Position numbers and translations under genes: made by a program
DNA from: Phycisphaerales bacterium
Lineage (GTDB): Bacteria > Bacteroidota > Bacteroidia > Chitinophagales > Chitinophagaceae
NCBI GenBank assembly: GCA_030054025.1
Contig: JASGCQ010000016.1
Span: forward strand, 1 to 39,812
Length of the DNA: 39,812 bases
Direction: 5' to 3'
The notes under the pieces: generated by a model
What the model was told of the DNA's origin: nothing
Databases searched by the model: none
Seen by the model: only the letters and a program-made list of their open reading frames with translations
Shown: positions 14,892-24,337 of the stretch, piece after piece
How positions within the stretch are numbered: the stretch's first letter is position 1
How the letters are laid out: each line of letters begins with the position of its first letter

Positions 14892-16379
14892 ATGGGCATT
14901 GTTTTTCGCCAATCTATAAAATCATCTATTATTATACTTCTTGGGGCTATTCTTGGTCTTGTGTTCACAATTTGGCAAACCAAAGTGATGATTAAAATAG
15001 AAATTGGTGTTTCGAAAAATATCATTTATCAAACGGTTGTTTTACAAAATTTTTTTTTACTTGGGGGGCCGTCAATTTTGCTCACTTTTATTCATCGATA
15101 CTCTAAGAATGAAGCAAAAAGATGGGTGTTGTTTAGTTTTTTATTGTTATTGCCATTGATATGCACTTTATTGTTTAGTATTCCGTATTTCTTTTTTCGG
15201 CAATATGTGCTATCAAAATACCAACCAATTGATCGAACCTACTACGATGATTTTTACATTTGGATACCCATTTTCACATTAATATGGTCTTACATGACCC
15301 TTTTCGAATTTTATCTCATCGGCATCATGAAATCTGCCCTAGCAACATTTATGAAAGAGGTAGTACTAAAGTTTGCTAATTTAGGTATTCTTGCTTGTTT
15401 CGCTTTTCAAATCATAAATTTCAAGGAATTTTTCATTTCGTCAGTTTTAATTTATCTTCTTCCATTAGGCTTGCTATTCTATTTTACACACCAAGACAAA
15501 AAAATTAAACTATCCTTTGATTGGAAAATTTTTTCAAAATTAGAAACTAAAGGAATCGTTTATTTTGCTTGGTATCATATGCTCATAGGGGTTTCGCTCA
15601 ATCTTGTGGCGTATATTGATCAATTGATGCTTGCCCCTTTAAGCCACGAAGGATCTAGCGTTTTGGCTGTTTACAGTATCGCTATATTTTTGGTGTCCTT
15701 TGTTAGTATTCCTTACAGGGCAATGTTAAATGCGACTATCCCGAAATTAAACGAGGCATTTATTGAAAAAAATAATAGCCATTTAGCACATCTTTTTAAT
15801 AGAGCGAATTTAAATATTTTAGTAGCCACAGCTTTTGTTGGCACGCTCATTGTTTCCAATATTCATAATGTTGTTGCGATATTGCCCAAAGGTTATGAGT
15901 CGCTTAAACCTTTGTTTTTGATTCTTTTTTTAGGTCGTTTAATAGATGTTTCAACAGGCCTTAATCAAGAGTTGATTAGTATTACGCCACACTATAAATT
16001 TACCTTTTGGGCGGCATTGGTTTACATTGTTATTGCATTAGTGGGTAATAGAATCTTTATACCTATTTATGGAATTTATGGTGCGGCATGGGTTGCAGCT
16101 TTTAGCTTGGCGATTTACAATATTGTTAAGGCTATATACCTAAAACAAAAATTTGGTTTGTATCCGTTTCAAAAACGCGGTTTATGGGTTTTTCCCATAA
16201 TTGCTCTTGCATATAGTGTTTCATGTTTAATACCACAACTATCAAACCCCATTATTGATGGTCTTATTCGTACGCCAATTGTTGCAATTGTAATGATTCT
16301 ACTATTGTTTTGGTTGAAACCTTCAGAAGATCTAAAAGAATATTGGTTGACGGTGAAAAATAAAAAAAGATTGTTTTAA
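14892..16379 (+). CDS. Polysaccharide biosynthesis flippase (Wzx/MATE-like, 495 aa)
   Basis: This is a polytopic inner-membrane protein with about 12-14 hydrophobic segments over its whole length. The first (IIILLGAILGLVFTIW) is near residue 15 and the last ends near residue 480. The pattern of polar loops matches the MOP-superfamily polysaccharide transporters that flip undecaprenyl-linked oligosaccharides to the periplasmic face. ALVGNRIFIPIYGIYGAAW near 390-410 is typical of the Wzx/RfbX C-terminal half. The gene is divergent from the formyltransferase-glycosyltransferase operon, so it probably exports that operon's product. The start is an ATG after AAATATT, with no Shine-Dalgarno. It shares a bidirectional terminator with ftsZ. 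Confidence 0.85.
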   Translation: MGIVFRQSIKSSIIILLGAILGLVFTIWQTKVMIKIEIGVSKNIIYQTVVLQNFFLLGGPSILLTFIHRYSKNEAKRWVLFSFLLLLPLICTLLFSIPYFFFRQYVLSKYQPIDRTYYDDFYIWIPIFTLIWSYMTLFEFYLIGIMKSALATFMKEVVLKFANLGILACFAFQIINFKEFFISSVLIYLLPLGLLFYFTHQDKKIKLSFDWKIFSKLETKGIVYFAWYHMLIGVSLNLVAYIDQLMLAPLSHEGSSVLAVYSIAIFLVSFVSIPYRAMLNATIPKLNEAFIEKNNSHLAHLFNRANLNILVATAFVGTLIVSNIHNVVAILPKGYESLKPLFLILFLGRLIDVSTGLNQELISITPHYKFTFWAALVYIVIALVGNRIFIPIYGIYGAAWVAAFSLAIYNIVKAIYLKQKFGLYPFQKRGLWVFPIIALAYSVSCLIPQLSNPIIDGLIRTPIVAIVMILLLFWLKPSEDLKEYWLTVKNKKRLF

Positions 16380-16470
16380 ACCGACAAATTAAATGTCCCC
16401 TTTTTTCAAGCGGAGGGTTTCTCTTTTGCCATTCCTTTCTCGCTTATAAAGTATTGTTCAAAATAAAAAA

Positions 16471-16495
16471 AAGCCCAAGATAATTGGGCTTTTTT
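16471..16495. terminator. Bidirectional terminator between the flippase and ftsZ
   Basis: AAGCCCAA (16471-16478) and TTGGGCTT (16484-16491) form an 8-bp stem. An A run precedes it and a T run follows, so it can end both the plus-strand flippase transcript and the minus-strand dcw transcript. Confidence 0.85.
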
Positions 16496-16517
16496 ATTAG
16501 AAATTAAAGGAATCAAA

Positions 16518-18149
16518 TCAATCAGGCTTTTTGCCATCGAGAAATGTATTAATGGTATTAATAGAGGCTTGATTATTGTCTTCACCATCTTTTTTCATAC
16601 CTACCGTATATCCGCTATAGAATCTGTCGGCAGAATTGATTCCTGGTTCCAAATTGGTTTCTTTTCTCAAATAGGCGGGAACATACTCAATATCATCTGA
16701 GGCTACAGGTTCTGATGATTTCACATTGAAACTCAAATTGCGTAAACGTTCTGCTCTTTCTTCCAATTGTCTTTTCTGCTCCTCAAATCTACGTTTCTCC
16801 TCCAATTCGCTTTCGCTCAGGTAACGCTCCATAACTTTCACTTCGACAGTTGCTTGTTGTTCAGTTGCAGCTACCGGCTCCTCCTTGATATGTAATTGAA
16901 GTTCTGTAGCCTTATACTCAATCTTCGCCTCCTCTGCATTATGAGTGCTTATTTCTTCTTCACTATTTGAATTCAGTATACTGTGATTGCGTTCCCAAAC
17001 ATTGTTCACGATGTTGTTTACTAAAACATTTTGCTTTTCTTCTACTACATCAGCTTGTTTTAAGGTAGGTGCCATAGGGTCAATCGCAGGAGATGACGCA
17101 ACTATATTGCTTGTTTCCTGACCTAGATTAACCACAATTTTTTTGTCTTCAACTTTTTTCTGTTCCAGTTGCGTTGTTATTTCTCTATGATTGAAACCCG
17201 TAGCAATAACGGTTACAGAGATTTTATCTTCTAGGCTTGGATCGTTACCCATACCTAAGATAACATCACAATAATCACCAGCTTGCTGTTGTACATAAGC
17301 TTGTATGGCTTCTGCTTCGTCCATTGTGTGTTCGAATTCACCTTCCGTAGAATTGATATTGAGCAATATCCATTTAGCTCCGCTGATGTCATTATCGTTG
17401 AGTAATGGAGAATTTAATGCTTGCTCAACGGCAATATGAGCACGGTTTTCGCCATTGGCAGTTGCGCTACCCAAAATAGCTACTCCACCATTTTTCATTA
17501 CGGTACATACATCTGCAAAATCTACGTTGATTTGTCCGGTAGTAGTAATGACATCGGTAATACATTTGGCTGCGGTAGCTAAAATATCATCTGCTTTTGC
17601 AAATGCCTGACGGAAGGGCATATTGCCACATTGTTGACGCAACTTGTCGTTTGAAATAATGAGAATGGTATCAACATGTTCGCGCAATTTGGCAATACCT
17701 TCTTGGGCTTGCGCCATACGCTTACGTCCTTCGTAGGAGAATGGTGTAGATACAATACCTACTGTTAGGATGTCTAAATCTTTACATACTTTGGCCACTA
17801 CGGGAGCACCACCTGTGCCTGTACCACCACCCATCCCCGCAGTTATAAATGCCATGCGGGTATTTACTTTTAATATTTTGGTGATATCGTCGAGGCTTTC
17901 TTCGCTTGCTTGTTTGCCAATTTCTGGATTAGCACCGGCACCTAATCCTTGTGTAAGATGAGGGCCTAATTGTATTTTATTAGGGATGGGACTTTGCTCT
18001 AAAGATTGCGAATCAGTATTGCAAATCAAAAAATCTACACCCTCTACGCCGAGGTTGTACATATAATTCACGGCGTTGCTTCCGCCTCCTCCTACACCAA
18101 TCACTTTGATGATAGAAGATTGATTTTTGGGAATTTCGAAATGTATCAT
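16518..18149 (-). CDS. ftsZ: Cell division GTPase FtsZ (543 aa, long C-terminal linker)
   Basis: FtsZ is the tubulin-like GTPase that builds the division ring. The GTPase domain covers residues 1 to about 325: VIGVGGGGSNAVNYM near 16-30, the nucleotide signature GGGTGTG at 107-113, and the T7 loop INVDFADVCTVM with the catalytic Asp residues. The segment from about 330 to 520 is a low-complexity, Glu/Gln/Val-rich linker with a charged, probably helical part (ESELEEKRRFEEQKRQLEER). The C-terminus NTINTFLDGKKPD is the likely peptide that binds FtsA. At 543 aa it is longer than the ~380-aa E. coli protein because of the linker, as is common in Bacteroidota. It is the last gene of the dcw operon, 77 bases after ftsA, with a terminator 23 bases past the stop. 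Confidence 0.98.
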   Translation of the reverse strand: MIHFEIPKNQSSIIKVIGVGGGGSNAVNYMYNLGVEGVDFLICNTDSQSLEQSPIPNKIQLGPHLTQGLGAGANPEIGKQASEESLDDITKILKVNTRMAFITAGMGGGTGTGGAPVVAKVCKDLDILTVGIVSTPFSYEGRKRMAQAQEGIAKLREHVDTILIISNDKLRQQCGNMPFRQAFAKADDILATAAKCITDVITTTGQINVDFADVCTVMKNGGVAILGSATANGENRAHIAVEQALNSPLLNDNDISGAKWILLNINSTEGEFEHTMDEAEAIQAYVQQQAGDYCDVILGMGNDPSLEDKISVTVIATGFNHREITTQLEQKKVEDKKIVVNLGQETSNIVASSPAIDPMAPTLKQADVVEEKQNVLVNNIVNNVWERNHSILNSNSEEEISTHNAEEAKIEYKATELQLHIKEEPVAATEQQATVEVKVMERYLSESELEEKRRFEEQKRQLEERAERLRNLSFNVKSSEPVASDDIEYVPAYLRKETNLEPGINSADRFYSGYTVGMKKDGEDNNQASINTINTFLDGKKPD

Positions 18150-18226
18150 AACTGTTTAATTTAAAGGGGGTTAGTTGTTGTGTTGTTTTACTAAGTTGTG
18201 TATTTAAGTTGTGTGTGTTTTATGCT

Positions 18227-19618
18227 TTAGTCGAATTTTCGGTCTTCTTCATCTTCGAACATGCTCATCAGTTTGTTTTTTAAGCCATCGAATATTTTGC
18301 CGATTTGCTTACTTCTTTTTTTGCCTATTTCTTCTTGTGTATGAGGATAATTTTGATCTTCAACGGATTCAACGATTGTTGTTTGCTCTTGAACATTATC
18401 GTCAAGGCTAATATGCACCAAATTGTTTTGTGAAGCTTTAGAATTACCGTTTTCAAAATCGTCGTAGCCTCTTAAAATAAGCCCAATACAAGTAGAATAC
18501 ATGGGGTCGTTGATGTCTTCGCTATGTCCACCTGCAAGATGTTCGTTGGGCAGACCAATACGAGCACTCAATCCAGTTACATATTCAGTCAATTGGGTAA
18601 TATGCTTGAGGCTGGCACCACCACCTGTAAGTATGATACCGCCATATAATCTTTTTTCAAGACCAATTTGTTTGAGGTGGTACAGTACATAGTCTAAAAT
18701 TTCCTGTGTACGCGCTTGTATAATATGTGCCAAGTTTTTTACCGAAATTTCTTTAGGGGGTAAGCCTTTTAATCCTGGTATTGTAATATATGAGTTTGAA
18801 TTTGCATGGTCGGCATGAGCTGTACCAAATTGAACTTTGAGTTGCTCGGCTTGTGCTCGTAATACGCCTAGTCCGTAATGAATATCGTTGGTGATATTGA
18901 CACCTGCGTATGGAATTACTGCGGTGTGTTTCAAGATGCCATCAAAAAATACAGCCATATCAGTAGTGCCACCACCAATATCTACAATAGCTACTCCTGC
19001 TTCTAAATCTTCAAGACTCATTACCGCAGCAGCAGACGCTAATGGTTGTAGTACTAAATCTTTTGTTTTAAGCTCTGAGCGCTCTACGCAACGTTTGATA
19101 TTACGAATAGCATTTCTATCTCCAGTAACAATATGAAAATTGGCTCCAATCTTTACGCCATTCATCCCGATAGGGCTTAAAGTGGTTTGCATATCATCCA
19201 CAAAAAATTCTTGAGGAACGATATCAATAATTTCATCACCAGCAGGAATAAATGTGTTTTTCTGATCGTTGATGAGCGCATCAATTTCTTGACGTGTTAT
19301 CTCTGAATCATTACCCTGGCGCATTCTATCGCCTCGGGTTTGCAAGCTTTTAATGTGTTGCCCTGCAATACCAACATATACCTCTTTAATATCAAGGTCG
19401 GTATTGTTGCTCAGGCATTTTTCTATAGCGACTTGTATGGAACGAATACATTGATCAATATTCATAACCACTCCGTGTCTTACTCCTTGAGATTCCGTTC
19501 GCCCGACACTGAGAATTTCTAATTTTCCATACTCGTTTTTTCTCCCAGCAATGGCGACCACTTTGGTGGTGCCAATATCTAATCCTACAATAATGGGTTG
19601 TTCTTGTCTGCTGCTCAT
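18227..19618 (-). CDS. ftsA: Cell division protein FtsA
   Basis: FtsA is the actin-like ATPase that anchors FtsZ filaments to the membrane. The N-terminal phosphate-1 loop is VGLDIGTTKVVAIAG (residues 11-25). The phosphate-2 segment VAIVDIGGGTTDMAVF and the GGIILTGGGASLKH adenosine motif are present. The 1C subdomain region (VRHGVVMNIDQCIRSIQ) distinguishes FtsA from other actin-like proteins. The extreme C-terminus (KIFDGLKNKLMSMFEDEE) is an amphipathic helix suited to membrane targeting. At 463 aa it is somewhat longer than the E. coli protein owing to a polar insert before that helix. It lies 15 bases after ftsQ and 77 bases before ftsZ. Confidence 0.97.
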   Translation of the reverse strand: MSSRQEQPIIVGLDIGTTKVVAIAGRKNEYGKLEILSVGRTESQGVRHGVVMNIDQCIRSIQVAIEKCLSNNTDLDIKEVYVGIAGQHIKSLQTRGDRMRQGNDSEITRQEIDALINDQKNTFIPAGDEIIDIVPQEFFVDDMQTTLSPIGMNGVKIGANFHIVTGDRNAIRNIKRCVERSELKTKDLVLQPLASAAAVMSLEDLEAGVAIVDIGGGTTDMAVFFDGILKHTAVIPYAGVNITNDIHYGLGVLRAQAEQLKVQFGTAHADHANSNSYITIPGLKGLPPKEISVKNLAHIIQARTQEILDYVLYHLKQIGLEKRLYGGIILTGGGASLKHITQLTEYVTGLSARIGLPNEHLAGGHSEDINDPMYSTCIGLILRGYDDFENGNSKASQNNLVHISLDDNVQEQTTIVESVEDQNYPHTQEEIGKKRSKQIGKIFDGLKNKLMSMFEDEEDRKFD

Positions 19619-19633
19619 TGTTACTATATTTTT

Positions 19634-20608
19634 TTAAAGAGGGTTACTATTATTTTTTTTCGCTTGAATTTTAGTTGCTGTGCTATCTTTAGGTGTTTTT
19701 TGTATAGCTGCGTTGTCTCTATTCGATAGTGGAAATGCAGCAGTTGCTGTTTCTTTTTCGGGTATATCTCCAACTATTGTTTTTACCCAGTTCATATTTG
19801 TTAAGCCCCTGTCTATAGGAATATCCCATGGCAATGAAGGAGATGCTACGATTTGATTTTCAAAACGCACATCAAGTATTTCGTATTTATCCCAACCTAT
19901 TTTAGTTTCAATTTTTTGATAAAAAGCTAAGAGATTTTCTAGTTTTATATCTAAATTATCTGCATTGCCAAGCAATATTTTTTGATTGCCCAAAACTGGA
20001 ATGAGTTGGATATCATCCATACTGTTGAATATGATTTGTGATGTTTGGGCATGCCAAAATTTATGGGCTTTAATACATTTAGCAATCGAAATCATTTTCG
20101 ATTTTAAGACTGTTCCAATGCTGTCATTTTTTATTTCGGGTACGTTAATAAATAAGAGTTCGTAATGGTTGTAATTATCTACTAAAGGCAAAATGTTTTT
20201 AGAAGAATCAATATAGTAACTGTTGCCTACCCTGTCAAATACCCTTAGTTGAGGCATTCTTTGGGTAACAACAATATTGAGTAGCATACGATTATCTACA
20301 AAAACCTGAGCATCCTTAATCCAAGGATTTGTCTGCAATATGCTTTCCATTTTTTTTAAGTCAATTTTTTTAAGCGATATTTTCCTCGGTTCGATATGGC
20401 GGTTGTAAAACAGGGCTTTTTTGATTTCTTCTTTCGTTACAAATTGACAGGATTCTTCGTTATAGATATTGATGCTAATACCGTTGATTTTTTTTTCTTC
20501 TTGAACTTTTGAGGCACTCAACATAATAAATACACAAACGCCTAATAACACTATGGTTACCAATGTTTGGATGATTTTTCTAGTTGATATTTTACCTCCT
20601 TCGCTCAT
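19634..20608 (-). CDS. ftsQ: Cell division protein FtsQ (324 aa)
   Basis: FtsQ is a bitopic division protein that links the cytoplasmic ring to FtsL/FtsB and the septal synthases. It has a short basic cytoplasmic N-terminus, one membrane segment (about 12-31, IQTLVTIVLLGVCVFIML), then a periplasmic POTRA-like region (about 40-120, with TKEEIKKAL and LQTNPWIKDAQVFVDNR) and the FtsQ beta domain. The last 40 residues are a Thr/Lys/Asn-rich tail (TATKIQAKKNNSNPL), probably disordered. Identification rests on topology, the NPWI-type motif and position between murC and ftsA, since FtsQ sequences are poorly conserved. Its ATG shares one base with the murC stop (TAATG), implying translational coupling. 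Confidence 0.88.
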   Translation of the reverse strand: MSEGGKISTRKIIQTLVTIVLLGVCVFIMLSASKVQEEKKINGISINIYNEESCQFVTKEEIKKALFYNRHIEPRKISLKKIDLKKMESILQTNPWIKDAQVFVDNRMLLNIVVTQRMPQLRVFDRVGNSYYIDSSKNILPLVDNYNHYELLFINVPEIKNDSIGTVLKSKMISIAKCIKAHKFWHAQTSQIIFNSMDDIQLIPVLGNQKILLGNADNLDIKLENLLAFYQKIETKIGWDKYEILDVRFENQIVASPSLPWDIPIDRGLTNMNWVKTIVGDIPEKETATAAFPLSNRDNAAIQKTPKDSTATKIQAKKNNSNPL

Positions 20609-21966
20609 TATTTTTGTGCTAAAATCTTTTTTATGGGTATCACCAATTTGTCAATATCACCTGCACCTGCTGTAATAAATAATTCTATAGGGGCTACTTT
20701 TACATAGTCAATCAATGAGTCTTTAGATAAAATTGTTACCGGACAATCTTTGATTTTTTCTGCAATTATTTTTGAATTTACTCCTTCAATCGGCAACTCT
20801 CTTGCGGGATATATATCTAATAAGATAACTTCGTCTGCCATACTTAGACTATCGGCAAAACCGTCAGCGAAATCTCTAGTTCTACTATATAAATGTGGTT
20901 GAAACGCTACGACACATCTTTTGTTCGCAAATAATCGTTTGGCGCTTTTTATTAATGCGGCTAACTCTTCGGGGTGATGCGCATAATCATCTATATATAC
21001 TATCTGCTCGTTCTTGACTACATATTCAAATCTTCTTTTTACGCCTTTAAATTTTCCCAAAGATTCTTTTACAGCAGTTGGGGCTATCTCTAATAACTGT
21101 GTTATGGTGATGGCTGCAATTGCGTTTTCGATATTGTGCATACCGCCAAGAGGCAAATGGACATCCTGAATCAACCAGCCTTTGCCTATTACATCGAAAG
21201 TATATGCTCCATTTTTTTGAACGATATTGGCAGCATAAACATCTGCTGCATCATTTTGTAAGCTATAGCTTATAATGTTCGAAGCTTTTAGGTCTCCGCT
21301 ACGATGCAAACCATATTTGGCGATGAGCGTACCTCCCCATTTAATATTGGCAGTATATTGAATGAAGGCTTTTTCTACTTCCTCTGCTGTTCCATAAATG
21401 TCTAAATGGTCGGCATCCATTGCTGTTAATACGGCAATGTCTGGGAATAGCTTCAGAAAGCTTCTGTCATATTCATCGGCTTCTATTACCGCTACTTTGT
21501 TTTCGCTGCTCCAATAATTGCTTTGATAATTAACGCTAATACCTCCTAAAAAAGCATTGCAACCCTTACCCGCTTCTCGGAGTAAGTAAGCGGTCATGGT
21601 TGATATGGTTGTTTTGCCATGGGTGCCCGCTACGGTAACAGAAAAGAAGGATTCAGTAATCCATTGCAATACATCGCTTCTTTTGAAAACAGGGTAGTTA
21701 TTTTCTTGATACCATTTTAATATTTGATTGGTGCTAGGAATTGCCGGAGTATAAACAATCAATTCGGCTTCCTTGTCAATCAATTCAATATTGTCTGTAC
21801 CAATAATTTCAATCCCTTCAGCAACAAGCGTTTTTGTCAAGTCGGTTTCAGTAAGGTCATAACCTTTTACTACTACAGTGCGCTGATTGAAAAAGCGCGC
21901 TAATGCACTCATACCGATACCTCCGATACCTACAAAATAAATTCGCTTGAGCTGTTCTATATTCAT
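20608..21966 (-). CDS. murC: UDP-N-acetylmuramate--L-alanine ligase
   Basis: MurC adds L-alanine to UDP-MurNAc, the first peptide-forming step in the cytoplasm. The Rossmann motif IYFVGIGGIGMSALARFF (9-26) is the classical MurC N-terminus. The ATP loop is GTHGKTT at 114-120. EADEYDRSFL and DADHLDIYGT in the central domain and DDYAHHPEEL and FQPHLYSRTRDF in the C-terminal domain are diagnostic for MurC rather than Mpl. The length of 452 aa is typical. The gene lies 4 bases after murG and overlaps the ftsQ start by one base. Confidence 0.97.
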   Translation of the reverse strand: MNIEQLKRIYFVGIGGIGMSALARFFNQRTVVVKGYDLTETDLTKTLVAEGIEIIGTDNIELIDKEAELIVYTPAIPSTNQILKWYQENNYPVFKRSDVLQWITESFFSVTVAGTHGKTTISTMTAYLLREAGKGCNAFLGGISVNYQSNYWSSENKVAVIEADEYDRSFLKLFPDIAVLTAMDADHLDIYGTAEEVEKAFIQYTANIKWGGTLIAKYGLHRSGDLKASNIISYSLQNDAADVYAANIVQKNGAYTFDVIGKGWLIQDVHLPLGGMHNIENAIAAITITQLLEIAPTAVKESLGKFKGVKRRFEYVVKNEQIVYIDDYAHHPEELAALIKSAKRLFANKRCVVAFQPHLYSRTRDFADGFADSLSMADEVILLDIYPARELPIEGVNSKIIAEKIKDCPVTILSKDSLIDYVKVAPIELFITAGAGDIDKLVIPIKKILAQK

Positions 21967-21970
21967 CCCT

Positions 21971-23080
21971 TTAGTTTTCTATTTGCTTGGCTAAGTCCAT
22001 TACATACTGTGCTATTCGTTCGTCTGCATCTTTGATAGCCATGCTTCTTAAATTATTGCTCATCTCGTTTTGCATTGCCCTATCTCCGATTAATTTTGAC
22101 AGTGTTGACCATAGGTCAGTAATTACTTTGTCATCGCTTATCAATAAGGCTGCTTTTTTATTGACTAATGCCATCGCATTACTTGTTTGATGGTCTTCTG
22201 TTGCATAAGGATAGGGTACAAAAATCACTGGTTTAGCTACGATACACAATTCGGCAATAGCCAGTGCCCCTGCTCTGGAGATTACTATGTCTGCTGCTGC
22301 ATAAGCTTTATCCATTTCTTTGATAAACTGATATACTTTTACTCGGTTGCCGAATGATTGAGCGCTTTTTTGTGCTTCCTCGAAATAGGGCTTCCCTGTT
22401 TGCCAAACGAGTTGGGTATCGTCTGAAATAATTTCTCTTAAAAATTGATAGACCGCTTCATTAATTGATTTGGCGCCCAAGCTGCCTCCTACCACCAATA
22501 TTGTTTTGTGCTTGTTACTTAAGCCGAAAAACTCTAGCGCATCGGATTGTGTACACTTACTTTGTGCAATAATGTTTCGCACTGGGTTTCCGGTGACTGT
22601 TATTTTATCGGCAGGGAAAAACGATTGCATATTTTCATAAGCTACACAAATTGCTTTTGCTTTCTTGCCTAAAATTTTATTACTTTTCCCTGCGTAAGAA
22701 TTTTGCTCTTGAATGAGTGTTGGTATGCCCATTCTTTGAGCTGCATTGAGCATTGGAAAACTGGCGTAACCGCCCACACCAACAACTACATTTGGTTGAT
22801 ATTCTTTTAGAATAGCTCTTGCTTTAAGCGCACTCCTAATCAACTTAATGGGCAACCAAATGTTTTTAAGCATATTGCTTCGGTTCATTCCTGCAATATC
22901 AAGACCTACAATTTTAAAGCCTTCTTGTGGCACTTTCTCCATCTCCATCTTCCCCTTTGCACCAACAAATAGCAATTCGGTATTGGGCTGCATTCTTTTT
23001 AATGCATGACCAATTGCTACCGCTGGGAATATATGTCCGCCAGTACCACCACCTGCTATGATTACTTTAAGTTGTTGCAT
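21971..23080 (-). CDS. murG: UDP-GlcNAc:lipid I N-acetylglucosaminyltransferase
   Basis: MurG is the GT28 glycosyltransferase on the inner leaflet that converts lipid I to lipid II. The N-terminal IIAGGGTGGHIFPAVAIG is the signature glycine-rich acceptor loop. VVGVGGYASFPMLNAA and QEQNSYAGKSNKIL are conserved in the family. The donor domain includes VVGGSLGAKSINEAV and ISRAGALAIAELCIVAKPVIFVPYPYATEDHQ, with the His-Gln UDP-sugar contact. At 369 aa it is a normal length. It starts one base after the ftsW stop and is followed by murC after four bases. Confidence 0.97.
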   Translation of the reverse strand: MQQLKVIIAGGGTGGHIFPAVAIGHALKRMQPNTELLFVGAKGKMEMEKVPQEGFKIVGLDIAGMNRSNMLKNIWLPIKLIRSALKARAILKEYQPNVVVGVGGYASFPMLNAAQRMGIPTLIQEQNSYAGKSNKILGKKAKAICVAYENMQSFFPADKITVTGNPVRNIIAQSKCTQSDALEFFGLSNKHKTILVVGGSLGAKSINEAVYQFLREIISDDTQLVWQTGKPYFEEAQKSAQSFGNRVKVYQFIKEMDKAYAAADIVISRAGALAIAELCIVAKPVIFVPYPYATEDHQTSNAMALVNKKAALLISDDKVITDLWSTLSKLIGDRAMQNEMSNNLRSMAIKDADERIAQYVMDLAKQIEN

Positions 23081-23081
23081 C

Positions 23082-24311
23082 TTATGCTGTTGTTATTCTA
23101 TTGTTCGGTTTTTTGTTTGCTCCTTTTTGAATAAATAATTTTGATTCTTGTTTTTTTGTGTTCTCTTGCGTTCCTTCCATCTCATCTACATACCTACTGA
23201 TGCTCAGAATGATGCCGAATGATAGACTGGTAAATAAGATGGATGAACCGCCCATACTGATCATGGGTAGTGTAAGTCCGGTAACAGGCACTAAATGCAC
23301 TGCTACTGCCATATTGAGCATGGCTTGGAATACGAGTGTAATACTCAAGCCCACTGCCAAAAATGCACCAAATGCATAAGGGCATCTTCTGAACAGAAGG
23401 ATGCAGCGCCATAAAAAAAGCAGGTACAAAAACACAATTGTCGCTCCGCCTATCAAGCCGTATTCCTCAATGATGATAGCATAAATAAAATCGGAATAGG
23501 GGTGTGGCAAAAAATTTCTTTGTTGGCTATTGCCTGGACCTCTCCCCGTTATGCCACCATTTGCAATGGCAATTTTACCTTGCTGCACTTGGTATTCGGT
23601 CTCTTTCTTTTTGCCGCTGGGCGTTTCTTTGCCCATAAAATCATCAATACGGGCAACCCAAGTTGTGCCTCTACCAAAGTGGAAGTATTTCGATAAACCA
23701 ATGAGAATAAAAATTCCGATAATACCAGCAAAAGCGAGTAGCATAATATGCTTCACGTTTACGCAACCAATAAAGAACAAAATGCAGCAGGTAGCCCCTA
23801 ATAAAAGTGCAGTAGATAGATTTTCAGGAGCAATTAATCCGCAAATGACCAACACTGGAATTAATACAGGAATAAAGCCTTTTCGAAAATCTTTGATGAC
23901 ACTTTGCTTAATACTCAGAAGCCGAGCCAAATACATGAATAGTGCCAGCTTTGCGAAGTCTGAAGTTTGGAAAGTGATGTGGATGATAGGAATCGTAATC
24001 CAGCGAGAGCCATCATTAATGTCAGCACCAAAGAGCATAGTATAAAGCAATAATGGAATACTGACGAGATACATCAATACAGATATTCTCGAAAATTTTG
24101 CATAGTTAACTCTATGTGTCAAAAAGATAATGCCTGCACCTAATACCAATACGGCTAATTGCTTTACCATAAAGAAACTAGCATTTTTATCCATTTTATA
24201 TGCCAATGTACCGGTAGCACTATATACAACTAATAAGCCAAAAAGGGAGAGTAGTAATACGATAGACCATATTACTTTATCACCTTTGATATGTTTTAAT
24301 AATTGTTGCAT
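23082..24311 (-). CDS. ftsW: Septal peptidoglycan polymerase FtsW (SEDS family)
   Basis: FtsW is a multi-pass SEDS glycosyltransferase that polymerises lipid II at the division site together with FtsI. About ten membrane segments are visible. SEDS motifs include GADINDGSRWI in an outer loop, the region with FQTSDFAKLALFMYLA, GRGPGNSQQRNFLPHPYSDF with the PxxxSDFI core, and LPMISMGGSSI near the C-terminus. The cytoplasmic tail is Lys/Asn/Gln-rich. RodA is the main alternative, but the position beside murG and murD and the presence of ftsI in the operon favour FtsW. It lies 26 bases after murD and one base before murG. Confidence 0.95.
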   Translation of the reverse strand: MQQLLKHIKGDKVIWSIVLLLSLFGLLVVYSATGTLAYKMDKNASFFMVKQLAVLVLGAGIIFLTHRVNYAKFSRISVLMYLVSIPLLLYTMLFGADINDGSRWITIPIIHITFQTSDFAKLALFMYLARLLSIKQSVIKDFRKGFIPVLIPVLVICGLIAPENLSTALLLGATCCILFFIGCVNVKHIMLLAFAGIIGIFILIGLSKYFHFGRGTTWVARIDDFMGKETPSGKKKETEYQVQQGKIAIANGGITGRGPGNSQQRNFLPHPYSDFIYAIIIEEYGLIGGATIVFLYLLFLWRCILLFRRCPYAFGAFLAVGLSITLVFQAMLNMAVAVHLVPVTGLTLPMISMGGSSILFTSLSFGIILSISRYVDEMEGTQENTKKQESKLFIQKGANKKPNNRITTA

Positions 24312-24337
24312 ACTTTTCGATATCGGTATTGTTCTAA

